A stretch of DNA of 64,000 nucleotides from assembly GCA_021014325.1 (NCBI GenBank), contig JAJGQC010000074.1, positions 1 to 64,000 on the forward strand, written 5' to 3'. Within the stretch, counting starts at the first letter, position 1. Every line of letters begins with the position of its first letter. The notes below the pieces were generated by a model, which saw only the letters and a list, made by a program, of their open reading frames with translations, was not told the DNA's origin and ran no database searches. The translations under genes were made by a program, and so were the position numbers. This DNA is from Plazaster borealis (Eukaryota > Echinodermata > Asteroidea > Forcipulatida > Labidiasteridae). This document shows positions 12,951 through 23,995 of this stretch, one piece after another.

Positions 12951-13345
12951 TTAAAGGGTCTGTATACGATTGGTAACGACTTTAAAAATAAATGGCAATA
13001 AAAACTTAGAAGTACCGGTACAGCAGCTTTGGATAGTATAATGCATTTTGAGAAACTTTTCACTTCGAAATACTGCAGTTATGGAAAAATATATCACTTT
13101 TTATCCCCCAAAATTTGAAACTGAGAAGCGTTACTGCAGTAACGTTTCTCAGATTGTGTATTCCAATTGCAGATCATTCTTCCTGCGTGAACATAACCGC
13201 TCCAGATTTTTCAGCAATATCTCATAAACGCTACCACCTTTTGAAATGAAATTTTCACAGGTTAGTTTTATGGTATATATCCACAACTATGTAGGATAGA
13301 AACAAACAGTGGGTTCCAATAACCAAACGTATACAATCCCCTTAA
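12951..13345. mobile_element. TTAA-ended MITE, inverted relative to the 12444 copy
   Basis: The left end is TTAAAGGGTCTGTATACG and the right end read inward is TTAAGGGGATTGTATACG; each continues into a TTGGT block. Interior blocks such as CATAACCGCTCCAG and ACGCTACCACC are the reverse complement of blocks in the element at 12444-12764, so the two copies lie head to head 186 bp apart. A 32-bp central palindrome (13121-13152, arms starting CTGAGAAGCGTTACTG, one mismatch) sits near the middle. Confidence 0.8.
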
Positions 13346-13550
13346 GGGTTAACAAGGTGATAGGCGGCCGATCTGCAGCCAACTATGCCGGAAACACTGG
13401 GGCGAACCCCTTCTCTAAACGATAGTGTAACTTGGATCTTTTACCGAGTAATAAACCACAAGGGAAACTGACTGGGTAAATTTTCATTAATGTTGGGTTG
13501 AACAAAGAAAGGTTTGCATCTTTTCGGAGACTACTCAACACACCCACTGC

Positions 13551-13584
13551 TTTACGTCCCATCCCAAGGACAAACCAATAATGG
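13551..13584 (-). mobile_element. SINE fragment, part of a SINE split by an insertion
   Basis: Matches the middle of the tRNA-derived SINE at 14822-15125 in inverted orientation (TTTACGTCCCATCC, AAGGACAAACCAATAA). The SINE resumes at 13929 after an inserted segment. Confidence 0.5.
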
Positions 13585-13921
13585 TAATTATTTTCGTGAT
13601 TGAATACTTTATTCCGATTGGTCGACCCATCGCAACAACAGTGTGATACTATACCACATCGCAGGGTAAATATTGTACCCTGCGTATTGCGCTGGTAATA
13701 CTCCGTGTATTGAACTATTTTAAGCTGTATGCAAAACAGACAGCTGCAGAAATCTTTACAGCGCATCAAGTTTGCTCGAAGATAAATTTGTTACCGCACT
13801 CGCGCTCATGGAACATGGAATAAAGTAGTGTCCCACATACCGCTTGGCCTTCAGCCTAACGGTATGTTGGCTCACAGACACACTATAATATTAATCCATA
13901 TTCCACTTGCGCTTGTGGGAT
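13584..13921. mobile_element. Insertion nested inside a SINE, with 11-bp flanking repeat
   Basis: The segment interrupts a minus-strand SINE copy and is flanked by AACCAATAATG (13573-13583) and AACCAATCATG (13922-13932), which agree at 10 of 11 bases. Its right part is a long imperfect hairpin (about 13800-13920) around CATACCG ... CGGTATG. It has no reading frame of note. The type is unknown. The 11-base duplication would fit retroposition better than most cut-and-paste families. Confidence 0.55.
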
Positions 13922-13928
13922 AACCAAT

Positions 13929-14036
13929 CATGTCTCGCTTGAACACAAGTGTCAAGACCAGGACTCGAAGCCACACTCTGCTGATCAAAAACACCAGAGC
14001 TTGAGTCCAGTACCCAAGACTACTTGGCCACAACAC
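13929..14036 (-). mobile_element. tRNA-derived SINE, head part
   Basis: The reverse complement matches the tRNA-like head of the SINE at 14822 (GGACTCAAGC, CTGATCAGCAGAGTGTGG, TTCGAGTCCTGGTC). A B-box-like GGCTTCGAGTCC is visible. Together with 13551-13584 it forms one copy broken by the nested insertion. Confidence 0.7.
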
Positions 14037-14473
14037 ACTCTAACCTACTGAAATCCAACAATATAAGTCAAAATGACTTGGTACTTTCTCGTTGGTTGAG
14101 CTGTTATCACAATCCCGTTCCTTATCCCATTCTCCTTTACCTCCTTATGTTTATGACATCAACTTTTAAAGATGAAACTATATTACAAAGAAACTATTGG
14201 ATAAATCATTACTGAAAATGACGGTGGTATAACAGGATTGCAAGAAAAAATGAAATTAATCATCTCCCATCTATCTGTAAAATATTCAGAGAAGTGACCC
14301 ATATTATAGTTTACTTATAACCAATCAAAGATTCTTTCAGCACCAAAGTAAGTATGATAACAGAGGTTAATGAACTGATATTAAATGGTAGCCGCCCTAA
14401 GCTATAAACAAAACTAAACAATGGGTTAATTTTACTTTCATAATCTTAACACACATCTAGTAGGTGAGTCTTT

Positions 14474-14499
14474 GTTTCTACTTACTCTATGGTTTCTAT
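14474..14499. mobile_element. Micro-insertion, half-palindrome with direct repeats
   Basis: TTACTCTATG (14482-14491) lies between GTTTCTAC and GTTTCTAT (7 of 8 agree). The core equals the right arm of the palindrome at 37825-37847. It looks like a family member that has lost its left arm. Confidence 0.5.
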
Positions 14500-14730
14500 T
14501 TTAAACAGTTTCATTTTCCTGATGGTACTTCCTGTGTGTACAGAGGGGGTTTCACCTTGTGTTTAGTGAGGTCATTACCAAACACAGACTGTAGACTGAT
14601 AGATAAAACAACAGGTAGTTTCTGTGGTGAGACTTCCTGTGTGAAATCACTAGGTGGTACCATTGTCTTATCATTAACCTACTTTTAAAGTTCACATTGT
14701 GATAAACAAACTTGGACACAATGTTATCCT

Positions 14731-14758
14731 GATTACAGTCTACCTCCATGGATTAATG
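14731..14758. mobile_element. Micro-insertion, half-palindrome (weak)
   Basis: TCTACCTCCATG (14739-14750) lies between GATTACAG and GATTAATG (6 of 8 agree). The core equals the right arm of the palindromes at 32324 and 37422. It could be a chance match. Confidence 0.35.
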
Positions 14759-14821
14759 TGCAAACATTAATGTGTATAATGTGCTTTGTTAACATCATAA
14801 CCAAAGTTTATTGACAAATAA

Positions 14822-15125
14822 TATGTGGCAAGTCAGTGGACAAGTGCACCGGACTCGAGCTTTTGTGTTTCTGATCAGTAGAGTGTGGGTTCAAGTCTCG
14901 GTCTTGTCACTTGTGTCCTTGAGCAAGAGACTTAACTGTTATTGCTTTGTCTTTCGGATGGAAGGTAAAGCCGTAGGTCCCGTGTGTTGTGTAACGCATG
15001 TAAAAGAACCCAGTACACTTATTGTTAAGGGGCTCGCCCTAGTTATTCTGGCATAGTTGGCTGTAAATTGAGCTGCATACGCCTTGTAAACCTTACAAAG
15101 TGCTGTATAAATGGGTCTCATAATT
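14822..15125 (+). mobile_element. tRNA-derived SINE (most complete copy)
   Basis: The tRNA-like head has an A box (TGGCAAGTCAGTGG, 14826-14839) and a B box (GGTTCAAGTCT, 14888-14898), the internal RNA polymerase III promoter. The body continues with a tRNA-unrelated region and ends near ACAAAGTGCTGTATAAATGG, a tail shared with LINE partners. Other copies occur at 13929-14036 and 18893-19030 on the other strand. It was mobilised by a LINE; it encodes no protein. Confidence 0.8.
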
Positions 15126-15740
15126 AAAAAACTTAGCATACCTGTCTTAAAACATAATATAGCCCTTATGAGGTGCCTGTAGATAAAGCACTTTATATAC
15201 CTCACACAAAGAACATTGTCATTTGATTGGTGGTACACGCGCCGCATCTCATCCCTTATTTTGTCATGTGTACTGCCACGACACTCTAAAATTAAAAATA
15301 GGAGTCCTATATGGATAATTATAGGTGTCCACATGGCGTCGTCCATATTGTTAAAAGTTTTTATTTTTCAGACTGTGGGGTGGACGAGTTTTCATGTCTA
15401 TGATTTACGTGTGGGTTTATCAAATAAATATTGAATGCATTTCGTTCGTACATTGTCGCAGAATATAATCACTCTGAGAAATCTGGATTTTCCATTTCAC
15501 TTGGTTTCACCTTGTAAAATGGAATAGTCTATGTTTCACCTTGTGATTAGAAAATAAATTAGAAAATAAGTTCAGCTGTTAAAGTGTCAATCATCCAAGG
15601 AAATAGTTTTGAATAATATGAGACCTTCTTTGAAAAAAATGAATATTTAATTCAAAAAGTTACCCGCAAGGCAACAATTAAAGCATATATAACAAAGCAC
15701 ACCAAATGATAAAGCTAGGGGATGAATGCAATATCTCACT
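15126..15740. other. Gene-free stretch
   Basis: No gene or repeat family recognised. GTTTCACCTTGT occurs at about 15503 and 15533 and also near 14560; meaning unknown. Confidence 0.4.
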
Positions 15741-17556
15741 ATCATCAAGCCATCATTAGTCCACATCAGTCCACATCCGGCCATCATCAGGCCATCATCA
15801 GGTCATCATCAGGCCACTATCGGGCTATCATCAGGCCATCATCGGGCAACATCAGGCCATCATCAGGCAATCATCAGGCCACATCAGGCCATCATTATCA
15901 GGCCACCATCAGGCCACCATCAGGTCACCATCAGGTCATCATCGGGCCACATCAGGCCATCATCGGGCCATCATCGGGCTATCATCAGGCCATCATCATG
16001 CAACATCAGGCCATCATCGGGCCATCATCGGGCCATTATCGGGCAATCAACGGGCCATCATCGAGCCATCATCAGGCATCAGGCCACATCAGGCCATCAT
16101 CGGGCAATCAACGGGCCACATCAGGCCATCATTATCAGGCCACCATCAGGCCACCATCAGGTCACCATCAGGTCATCATCGGGCCACATCGGGCAATCAA
16201 CGGGCCATCATCGAGCCATCATCAGGCCATCATCAGGCATCAGGCCACATCAGGCCATCATCAGGCCATCATCAGGCCATCATCAGGCAATCATCAGGCC
16301 ACATCAGGCCATCATTATCAGGCCACCATCAGGCCACCATCAGGTCACCATCAGGTCATCATCGGGCCACATCAGGCCATCATCGGGCCATCATCGAGCT
16401 ATCATCAGGCCATCATCGGGCAACATCAGGCCATCATCGGGCCATCATCGGGCCATTATCGGGCAATCAACGGGCCATCATCGAGCCATCATCAGGCCAT
16501 CATCAGGCATCAGGCCACATCAGGCCATCATCAGGCCATCATCAGGCCATCATCAGGCCATCATCGGGCCATCATCGGGCCATCATCGGGCCATCATCGG
16601 GCCATCATCAGGCCATCATCAGGCCATCACCAGGCCACCATCAGGCCACTACCAGGCCATCATCAGGCCATCATCAGGCCATTACCAGGCCATCATCGGG
16701 CCATCATCGGGCCATCATCAGGCCATCATCAGGCCATCATCAGGCCATCATCAGGCCATCACCAGGCCATCACCAGGCCATCATCAGGCCACCATCAGGT
16801 CACCATCAGGTCATCATCGGGCAATCATCGGGCAATTATCGGGCCATCATCGGGCCATCATCGGGCCACATCGGGCCATCATTGGGCCATCATCGGGCCA
16901 TCATCGGGCCATCATCGGGCAATCATCGGGCCATCATCGAGCCATCATCAGGCCATCATCAGGCCATCATCAGGCCACATCAGGCCATCATCAGGCCATC
17001 ATCAGGCCATTACCAGCCCATCATCAGGCCATCATCAGGCCATCACCGGGCCATCATCGGGCCATCATCATCATCAGGCCATCATCAGGCTATCATCATG
17101 CCATCATCAGGCCATCATTAGGCCATCATCAGGCCACATCAGGCCATCATCAGGCCATCATCAGGCCATCATCAGGCCATCATCAGGCCATCATCAGGCC
17201 ATCATCAGGCCATCATCGGGCCACATCAGGCCATCATCGGGCCATCATCAGGCCATCATCAGGCCATCATCGGGCAATCATCGGGCCATCATCGAGCCAT
17301 CATCAGGCCATCATCAGGCCACATCAGGCCATCATCAGGCCATCATCAGGCCATCATCAGGCCATCATCAGGCCATCATCAGGCCATCATCAGGCCATCA
17401 TCGGGCCATTATCATCATCAGGCCATCATCAGGCCATCATCATCATCAGGCCATCATCAGGCTATCATCATCAGGCCATCATCATGCCATCATCAGGCCA
17501 TCATCAGGCCACATCAGGCCATCATCAGGCCATCATCATCAGGCCACCATCATCCA
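15741..17556 (+). repeat. 11-bp minisatellite (ATCATCAGGCC)n, about 1.8 kb
   Basis: Roughly 160 units of ATCATCAGGCC with variants (ATCATCGGGCC, ACCATCAGGCC, missing-base units). Because 11 is not a multiple of 3, three units read as one 11-residue cycle (PSSGHHQAIIR) in every forward frame, and that cycle contains no stop. Two overlapping frames of 635 and 614 codons therefore exist and encode the same peptide out of register. This is expected from the repeat alone, so I do not call a gene. A 420-bp higher-order duplication is visible (15841-16080 against 16261-16500). Near the 3' end units carry extra CAT triplets. Confidence 0.95.
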
Positions 17557-18892
17557 AATTGGATTTTTAAATTGTGTCAAGACTGAGTATGGAGAAAGTG
17601 CAAATAACAAAATGGTCAAAGTTAAATAATTAAAATTATCGTGTCACCTTGTCATTGGCTGAGCTGGTGATATGCACAAAACAGTTTTACAATTTTATTT
17701 CTGGGACATATTGGTCAGAATAAACTTTGAAGGATTTTAGTAAAGGTTGTACTGGATCAATCTCTCTGTCCCATGTGGGAACATTTTTCATCCTTGAACA
17801 ACCAGTTTCGTTTCAATTTGCAACACAAAAACATGCAGGAGTCCCTGAAGAAACAAACTGTCAAGCAGTCCTGTCAGTGTTTTCTTGAAAGTGTGTAAAA
17901 TCCGGAAAGTTTGGATGTATTATGTCAACATTTCTTGGAATCTCAAGGATTGCAATGAATATATTCTCTGAAAAAAGGAAGAAGTTACATAACTTTAAAA
18001 ACATGTATATTAGAAAGTAAATTGTTGATTATTAAGCTTAAAGTTATAAACCTATCCATTTTATCAATTAGGTATGTCCTGTTCTAGTCCACCATTGCTG
18101 GGACACAAAATACACTCAGTACCAATCATGTGTAGACTTTTAACTCATGTCACACAAGTGATTTGTATAGCTGTAATAGCTGCCAAACATAATTGGTCAA
18201 AGATGCCTGTGGTACATACAAAATTAAAAGATCGGCATGGAATAAACCTGTCATGTAATGGCTGTGGATAATCATCACTTGCTTTAATATTGTCTTCAAC
18301 ACCATGATCTGTCACACATATAGATACCAGTAAAAACTAGCAATCAAAGAAAAAGGCATCTAAAGTTGAATGCTTTTTTTAACACCACTATCCTACAAAG
18401 CTCCTACGAGTGTTTTCAACTAGGCCTAGTTTTATTAAAGTGGTCACTTGATGCTTTAAACTTGATAACATCTTAATTGAGAAGCAATAATGCAAGAAGG
18501 TTCGTGTCAGTTCGTGACACCCCCCCCCCACAACGAAAAGCAAACAGACAATTTCCGATTTACAAAGGGACACATTCAAATGTATTACAACATTACGTGT
18601 GTGTCACTTTGTACAAACAGAGGTAAGCATGTGCCCCTTACAAAGGTTTGTGCCAGTTCGTAAGAACGTTTTGTTCATGTTTGAGCTTGGTGCACACTGT
18701 GCATTACAATGGTAAATGGAACCTGTGTGTCAGTTCGTGAAAACAAAAAATTTCACTTTCATGCAAAGTTTGCAATGCATAATTATTGTAAATAAAAAAG
18801 AAAAGTTCTTGCAGCTTTGAAACTTTATAAAATTGTAGGCCTTGATGAATACTGTACAAACATATCAAACTGAATCCTAAAAAAAGTGGTTT
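17557..18892. other. Gene-free stretch
   Basis: No gene recognised. A motif GTGYCAGTTCGT recurs at 18504, 18650 and 18727, with a related GTGTCACTTTGT near 18601. A 10-base C run lies at 18520-18529. Confidence 0.4.
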
Positions 18893-19030
18893 TCATCCCA
18901 AGGACAAAGATAAATTGTTATGTGTCTTGCTTAAGGATACAAGTGTCAAGACCAGGACTTTAACTTACACTCTGCTGATCAGAACATCAGAGCTTGAGTC
19001 TGGTGCGCTTGACTGCTCAGTCATGCTTTA
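18893..19030 (-). mobile_element. tRNA-derived SINE, truncated copy
   Basis: The reverse complement matches the head and middle of the SINE at 14822 (ACCAGACTCAAGCTCTGATG, CTGATCAGCAGAGTG, GACACTTGTATCCTTAAGCA). The B box is mutated. The 3' part is missing beyond the CATCCCAAGGACAA block. Confidence 0.75.
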
Positions 19031-19293
19031 GTATTAGTGCTATGTTCTGTTATGTAAAATCATTACACTTCGACTACAGCAGGACACTGGGTGTGTGGCT
19101 TAAAGCTGGTTTTGGAACTAATCCTCACAGGAAATAATGTTATCTTTGGAAAAGTATTTGAATCCTGTCTTTACTTCATCTGACTGTGCATTCAGGTTGG
19201 CTCAGTAGTTTCTTCCCTGCCTTTCACCTCTGTGGACCTCAGTAAGAATCCCAGACCAAAGCCTTGTACGTGTAATGGGTTGCCAGTCCTTAC

Positions 19294-19406
19294 CTGAATG
19301 AGTGTGTTTTTCTCTATTTTGGGTCTTCCTTCCACATCAAACTGAACATTCTTCAACATCTTCTCTACACAGTTATATCTTCGTGCCTGACTCACTTTTG
19401 AGGGTC
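19294..19406 (-). CDS. Possible internal coding exon of the minus-strand gene
   Basis: On the minus strand one open frame reads KVSQARRYNCVEKMLKN and then VQFDVEGRPKIEKNTLIQ. It ends exactly at a strong donor (CATTCAG followed by GTAAGG). The other two frames have stops. The acceptor is less certain: AAAG before 19406 follows a mixed tract. The exon would end in phase 0, matching the phase-0 start of the terminal exon at 1740-1862. No protein family is recognised, and a chance frame of this length is possible. Confidence 0.25.
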
Positions 19407-22400
19407 CTTTGGTTTCAATACAATAAGTATATAGTAGCAGAAATAATCAAATGTACAACACTTACTTCACATCGTCTCTCAAAAATGTGACCAAGTATTT
19501 TAATCAAATTGTCCCCAAAAGTGAATATATTAACGATGAGGTTAGAGAATTATAGAGAATTTAAAGTTAAAATCGCTTTCTGTTAGCATCTGACGGCATT
19601 TCCCTAATAATAAATTACAAACCTAATTAAGCCACATGTAATTTAACAGCTGACACATATTATATATTGAAACCAACAATTTTAAAAAAGATCACAAGTG
19701 TTTCCCGCCTGAACATTACTTCCCTAGAATCATATTAAAGTAAAATTTTATGTCAAAGAAAACAAAGAAATGCATCACTATTGTCTGGAATAAATATTAT
19801 AAGTTATTAAATTGTGACTTTTAGTCAACCAAAATTGTTGAAAATTGTTTATAGTCCCTTCGGTTTAAAGGTTCACACCTTTGTCTGACTTTTGCAAACA
19901 CAACTTCCTCCAATGTCACTCATAAATGTCATGAATTTGACATTATACAGAAACAGAAGTGCCTGAAATAAAATACAAAATAGTGCGCTACGTTCCAACA
20001 ATAACAAAACTGATTTGGCTTTTAAGAAAATAAAATAAAAGGAAAACCATAATGGCCCAATGCCTGACTAAACATGACTTATCTGAATAAAGATTGGTTT
20101 ATTACACTTGGACAACTGACAGTAAACAACAATTTAACCCTAGAGTTGTCAAAAGTTGTATTTTAGATTTTAAATTTTGACAAGGACACTTTGCAAACTT
20201 CTTTGACAGAATAATTGCAAGCAATTAGGCTGTTGTTCAGTTTGCCTTGTTTGTATTGAGGCGTTTTTGAGGCAGGTAATTTTCTGAAATTCAGAATACA
20301 ATTCATTCTGGCATTGGACGGTAAATGGAATAAAGACACACACACAACAACACAAGATGACTTTTCATTGGCACAGTTAAATACTTGCAATCACACTACA
20401 GCAATCATGAACAAGGGTTGATGAACTAAGCATGGAGCATCAAGTAAGCTTGCAAAGAGCAATTTCCTAATGAGATAAACTGGTAATTACCCATAAATTC
20501 CCTTTAAAACATAAGAGCATTTTGACACTCTTCCCCTCCCTATTCATGAAGACATTCCTGACCCCAGCTGTAGCCTATGGGTATAGGTAGATATTATCAG
20601 TCTAGTCAGACGCCCAACAATATTAACAGAAACATAGCAACAGTTGGCCAACATCCCCTAAATATCCTTGTCTCAAGTTGAGGCAGAAATTGGAGTCGAC
20701 AGCTACAGCATGAGGCTTATCAAGCAATTACCTGGGACACTCCACTGACTTCCTCTACAAGGATATACTCAGGTGTGATTAGGGACTGCTAGGTAATATT
20801 GACCCAATGCTTTGTCTATAGGTGAGAGTTTACCTATAGGTGTAATCCATACAGAGTCAACTTGAAATGAAAAGGTTGAAACAAAGTCACTGATGACTGT
20901 AACTGTAAAGAGGTTTGGAAACCATCCTTGCCACCCAATAACGCTGACCCAATTAATGCCCTCCATGCCTTTTCTTCCATTAAAGGGAGTGTAAAACATT
21001 GAAATGTAAAAATACACCGCTCAACTTTTGGCCATTTTGAGAGGGTAGACAAATAACTTTACGGCTTAACTTTTTTTCCCCTATAATGTGGAAGTTATGA
21101 ACTTTCATGCATTAAAGGAAAACGTCTGTCCACAATTAGAAGTACATGTAGTTAATTGAAATTATAATTTATCATGACCCACCATTACCCTTCATGACTA
21201 GCCATACAAGCAATGTTACAAGCATTCTGGAAGTGGCATATATGAGCTAGACTGCATCACTCCCAATTTCATTGCTTAGTTAGTAAACTTATCACTATAG
21301 ATGTTCTTTAGTAAAGAGCTCATGTTGTTCATTATAATTTCATAAAATTCAATAGCATTTTTACAAAACTTTTATTTAAAAAAATCGTCCTAAGAAGATG
21401 CTCGGTATTTTATGCATTTTGATAAAAAATCTTTAAAAATTCATTTAAAATCACCTTTAAGCAAAAAATCTGGCAATGCAACATCATTAAAAAACAATAC
21501 TTTGCAGTTAGAATGAAACCATTTAGACCACCCCCCCCCTCAAATTTTAGTTACCTTTAAACTCCAGAACTGCTGGGACCCGCCGCTTTGGATGTATACC
21601 TGCATGTCAGAAAAAAATCAGAGGGTTTCCATAACTATTACTCAAATTTTCAAACCATCTAGGCCTACACAATATTAGTGCATCCATCATCCTTGTTCTA
21701 TTATATGATGTACCATGGTCCTCGATTAACCCGACCTGTGTATGTAGTGCATATGACAACCGCCATTATTCATTGCTTAACCATTATAGGCCATTTTCTT
21801 GAAACCACGGCTTATTAGGCTTCAAATCAGGCTTAAGCAACATTTGCTTATCTAAAGTCCTGTATATTGCAAGAGTATGTTTTCAAATATGTATCCCGAC
21901 AGGTTCCAAGTCAGAGCCTGAGCCATGATTTCCGAGTAGGCCCACTGTATGCACTTTGCCATGCGACCCCTACAAAGTTCTAAGTTCTTCCCTCATTCAC
22001 CAATTGTTTCTTTCTCACCACTTCTCAATTCACCCATGGCTTGTGACCTCTTCTCAGTGAATTTACAGTGCAAACACCATATGGAAGTTAGCCTGGCTCT
22101 TCTTAAACCATTTTTCAAAAACATTTAGCCCTCATTCTATCGTCATTATTTTCACAATGTTTTCCACACTCCTCCATGGACTCCCCTCATTCTACAAGTT
22201 CATAACATAACATAACATAACAGATGTACCTGACCCTTGCCCTCATTCTACAATTTCCCGATAGCCCCTTCACACTCTCCTCCTCCCCCTTCCTTCACCC
22301 TCCTCTACATGTTTTCTTCACTAAAACCTCCTGGGTCACATTTGACCCGGATTCCGGGTCACAGGGGACCTGACCCATTTCTGGGTCAGTATAACTCAGA

Positions 22401-22983
22401 TTCTGTAATATGTCTTATAAAGATACGTCTTAATAGTAAAAACAAAATTACAAAATGACTGACTGTTAAGTGATGTTTAATTGGTACAAAGGCCCACTTT
22501 TGTCGATGCAACATTCACATTTGTATTTTTATATGATTCTGCAAGCTTTCTCAAACAAGAAATGCTTCCATTTAATTTTTAAAGAAAATTATTTCTGGAT
22601 TTAAAATTTAAAAGTGTCAGCAGTGCAAGTATACTTTTTCTGACTGTTTCCTTATATCTACTGACAGATAACTTAACCATTTTTTCATCTCGGCCATCAA
22701 AGGAAATAAGGACTTCAATGAATGTTTTTGGTACTGAAAACTGGGAATTTTTTTTATAATAAATGGGTTTCAATTGAATTCCAAATTAAGATATAGATCT
22801 TATTTTATTTAATCTTTACCATCACACATTTCATTATGCTTGGACAAGTTAAAGGATCTCTTTCATCACCATTGACAGGAAACCATTGGTAATTACTACT
22901 AATTACTTATTAAAACAAGAGCTTAATGGGATGAAAGATGTTCCACTTAAGTTCGTGTTCTTTAAGACCGTGTGTTGTCAGTC
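19407..22983. other. Gene-free stretch
   Basis: No gene recognised. It contains an 8-bp-arm inverted repeat CTATAGGT/ACCTATAG near 20815-20840, a (CATAA)4 microsatellite at 22201-22222 and a 9-base C run at 21531-21539. The minus-strand frame ending near 19464 abuts a GTAAGTG donor, but its phase does not fit the neighbouring candidate exon. Confidence 0.4.
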
Positions 22984-23371
22984 TTAAAGGGAAACTACAT
23001 CCTTGGTAATTGCTGTATTTTTCGAGAAAATGTGGATTTGTGGGATACGATTCAATATGAAATATTGTTCCAATGACCTGTTTATATTTGTCAGTCCATG
23101 ACTGCTGAGAAATTCAAGAGCAAATGGTGAAGATTTAAAACTGTCAGACAGATCTGGTTGTATAAAAACACACATGTTCACTATGATCGGCCGATCATCG
23201 CTTCAATATGTTACAAAATTGCATTTTTCTTTAAAATGAAACAACACCTGGAGGAATGATTTCACTGGATACTTGGGAATAATATGCACTTTCAGTCAAG
23301 TAAGTAAAGTATTTTGTAGTGACTTGGAAGTACTTTTTTCATGTCTGCAAAATGATGTAATCTACCTTTAA
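22984..23371. mobile_element. TTAA-ended MITE
   Basis: The left end TTAAAGGGAAACTACATCC leads into TTGGTAATTG, and the right end read inward is TTAAAGGTAGATTACATC. Length is 388 bp with no coding frame. A perfect 16-bp palindrome (ATGATCGGCCGATCAT, 23183-23198) sits almost exactly at the centre, as in the copy at 12951. Confidence 0.7.
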
Positions 23372-23782
23372 GAAAGCCTGAAGTTTATGTCTAATTCGAA
23401 AGGACTTTTGCAAAGATATCTGTGTCATTTAAAGTAAAGCCATGCATTTAGTGAAAACTTTTTGTATCATAAAATATATTAATGCATGTAGTATGGCATG
23501 CTATACCCACCCACCAAAGACCCCATGCATAATTATAATGTCAAATGCGCCAACAGCGCCCTCACCGAGGTCAAAGGATCATCTACCAATGGCCGAAAGT
23601 TGTGCGTGGCATGTTCAATGTTTGACCTCAGTGGCAGCCTATGCAAGGGGTCTGTTGACAGAGTGCCCGCTTTTCAGATGGCTCTATGGTTTCTTAAGAA
23701 AATACAACAGTTGTTGAGGTGGGAAAATCTGTTTATCACAGAAATGTAGATTTGTTTTTCTTTCACAGAACTAAGTCGCATC

Positions 23783-23995
23783 CCCTAAGATGATCCCCTG
23801 GCTGCCACTTCCCAGGTTGTATCCTAAACTTGGGTGTGATCCTTGCTATAGGGCAGCTAACGGTTGTACGGCTTCTCACTGGCACCCCGAACAAAGATAT
23901 TGACAAAATAGGGAGAACGCCAACATAGGGCTTGATTAGATAGCTCAGTTGGTTCAAATCCCGCTCCAGTCAATTTGTCTTTGTTCAACCCCCAA
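23783..23995 (+). mobile_element. Second SINE-like repeat with collapsed tRNA promoter
   Basis: A conserved-looking head (GGTTGTACGGCTTCTCACTG, GGCACCCCGAACAAAGATAT) leads into a tRNA-like A box (TAGCTCAGTTGG, 23941-23952). The B box (GGTTCAAATCC, 23951-23961) follows with no gap. In a normal tRNA the boxes are about 30-40 bases apart, so the middle appears deleted. A tail rich in C and T follows. Assignment to a named SINE family is not possible here. Confidence 0.5.

Noticed and set aside
13383..13769. 128-codon minus-strand frame
   Set aside because: Runs across a SINE fragment and the nested insertion, so it cannot be a single real coding unit.
14939..15346. 135-codon minus-strand frame
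   Set aside because: Overlaps the body of the tRNA-derived SINE in antisense.
15722..17629. Two overlapping frames of 635 and 614 codons
   Set aside because: Both are by-products of the 11-bp minisatellite and encode the same 11-residue cycle in different registers. Composition, lack of splice sites and register shifts argue against a gene.
20815..20840. CTATAGGT/ACCTATAG inverted repeat
   Set aside because: Arms differ from the micro-palindrome family and there is no flanking duplication.
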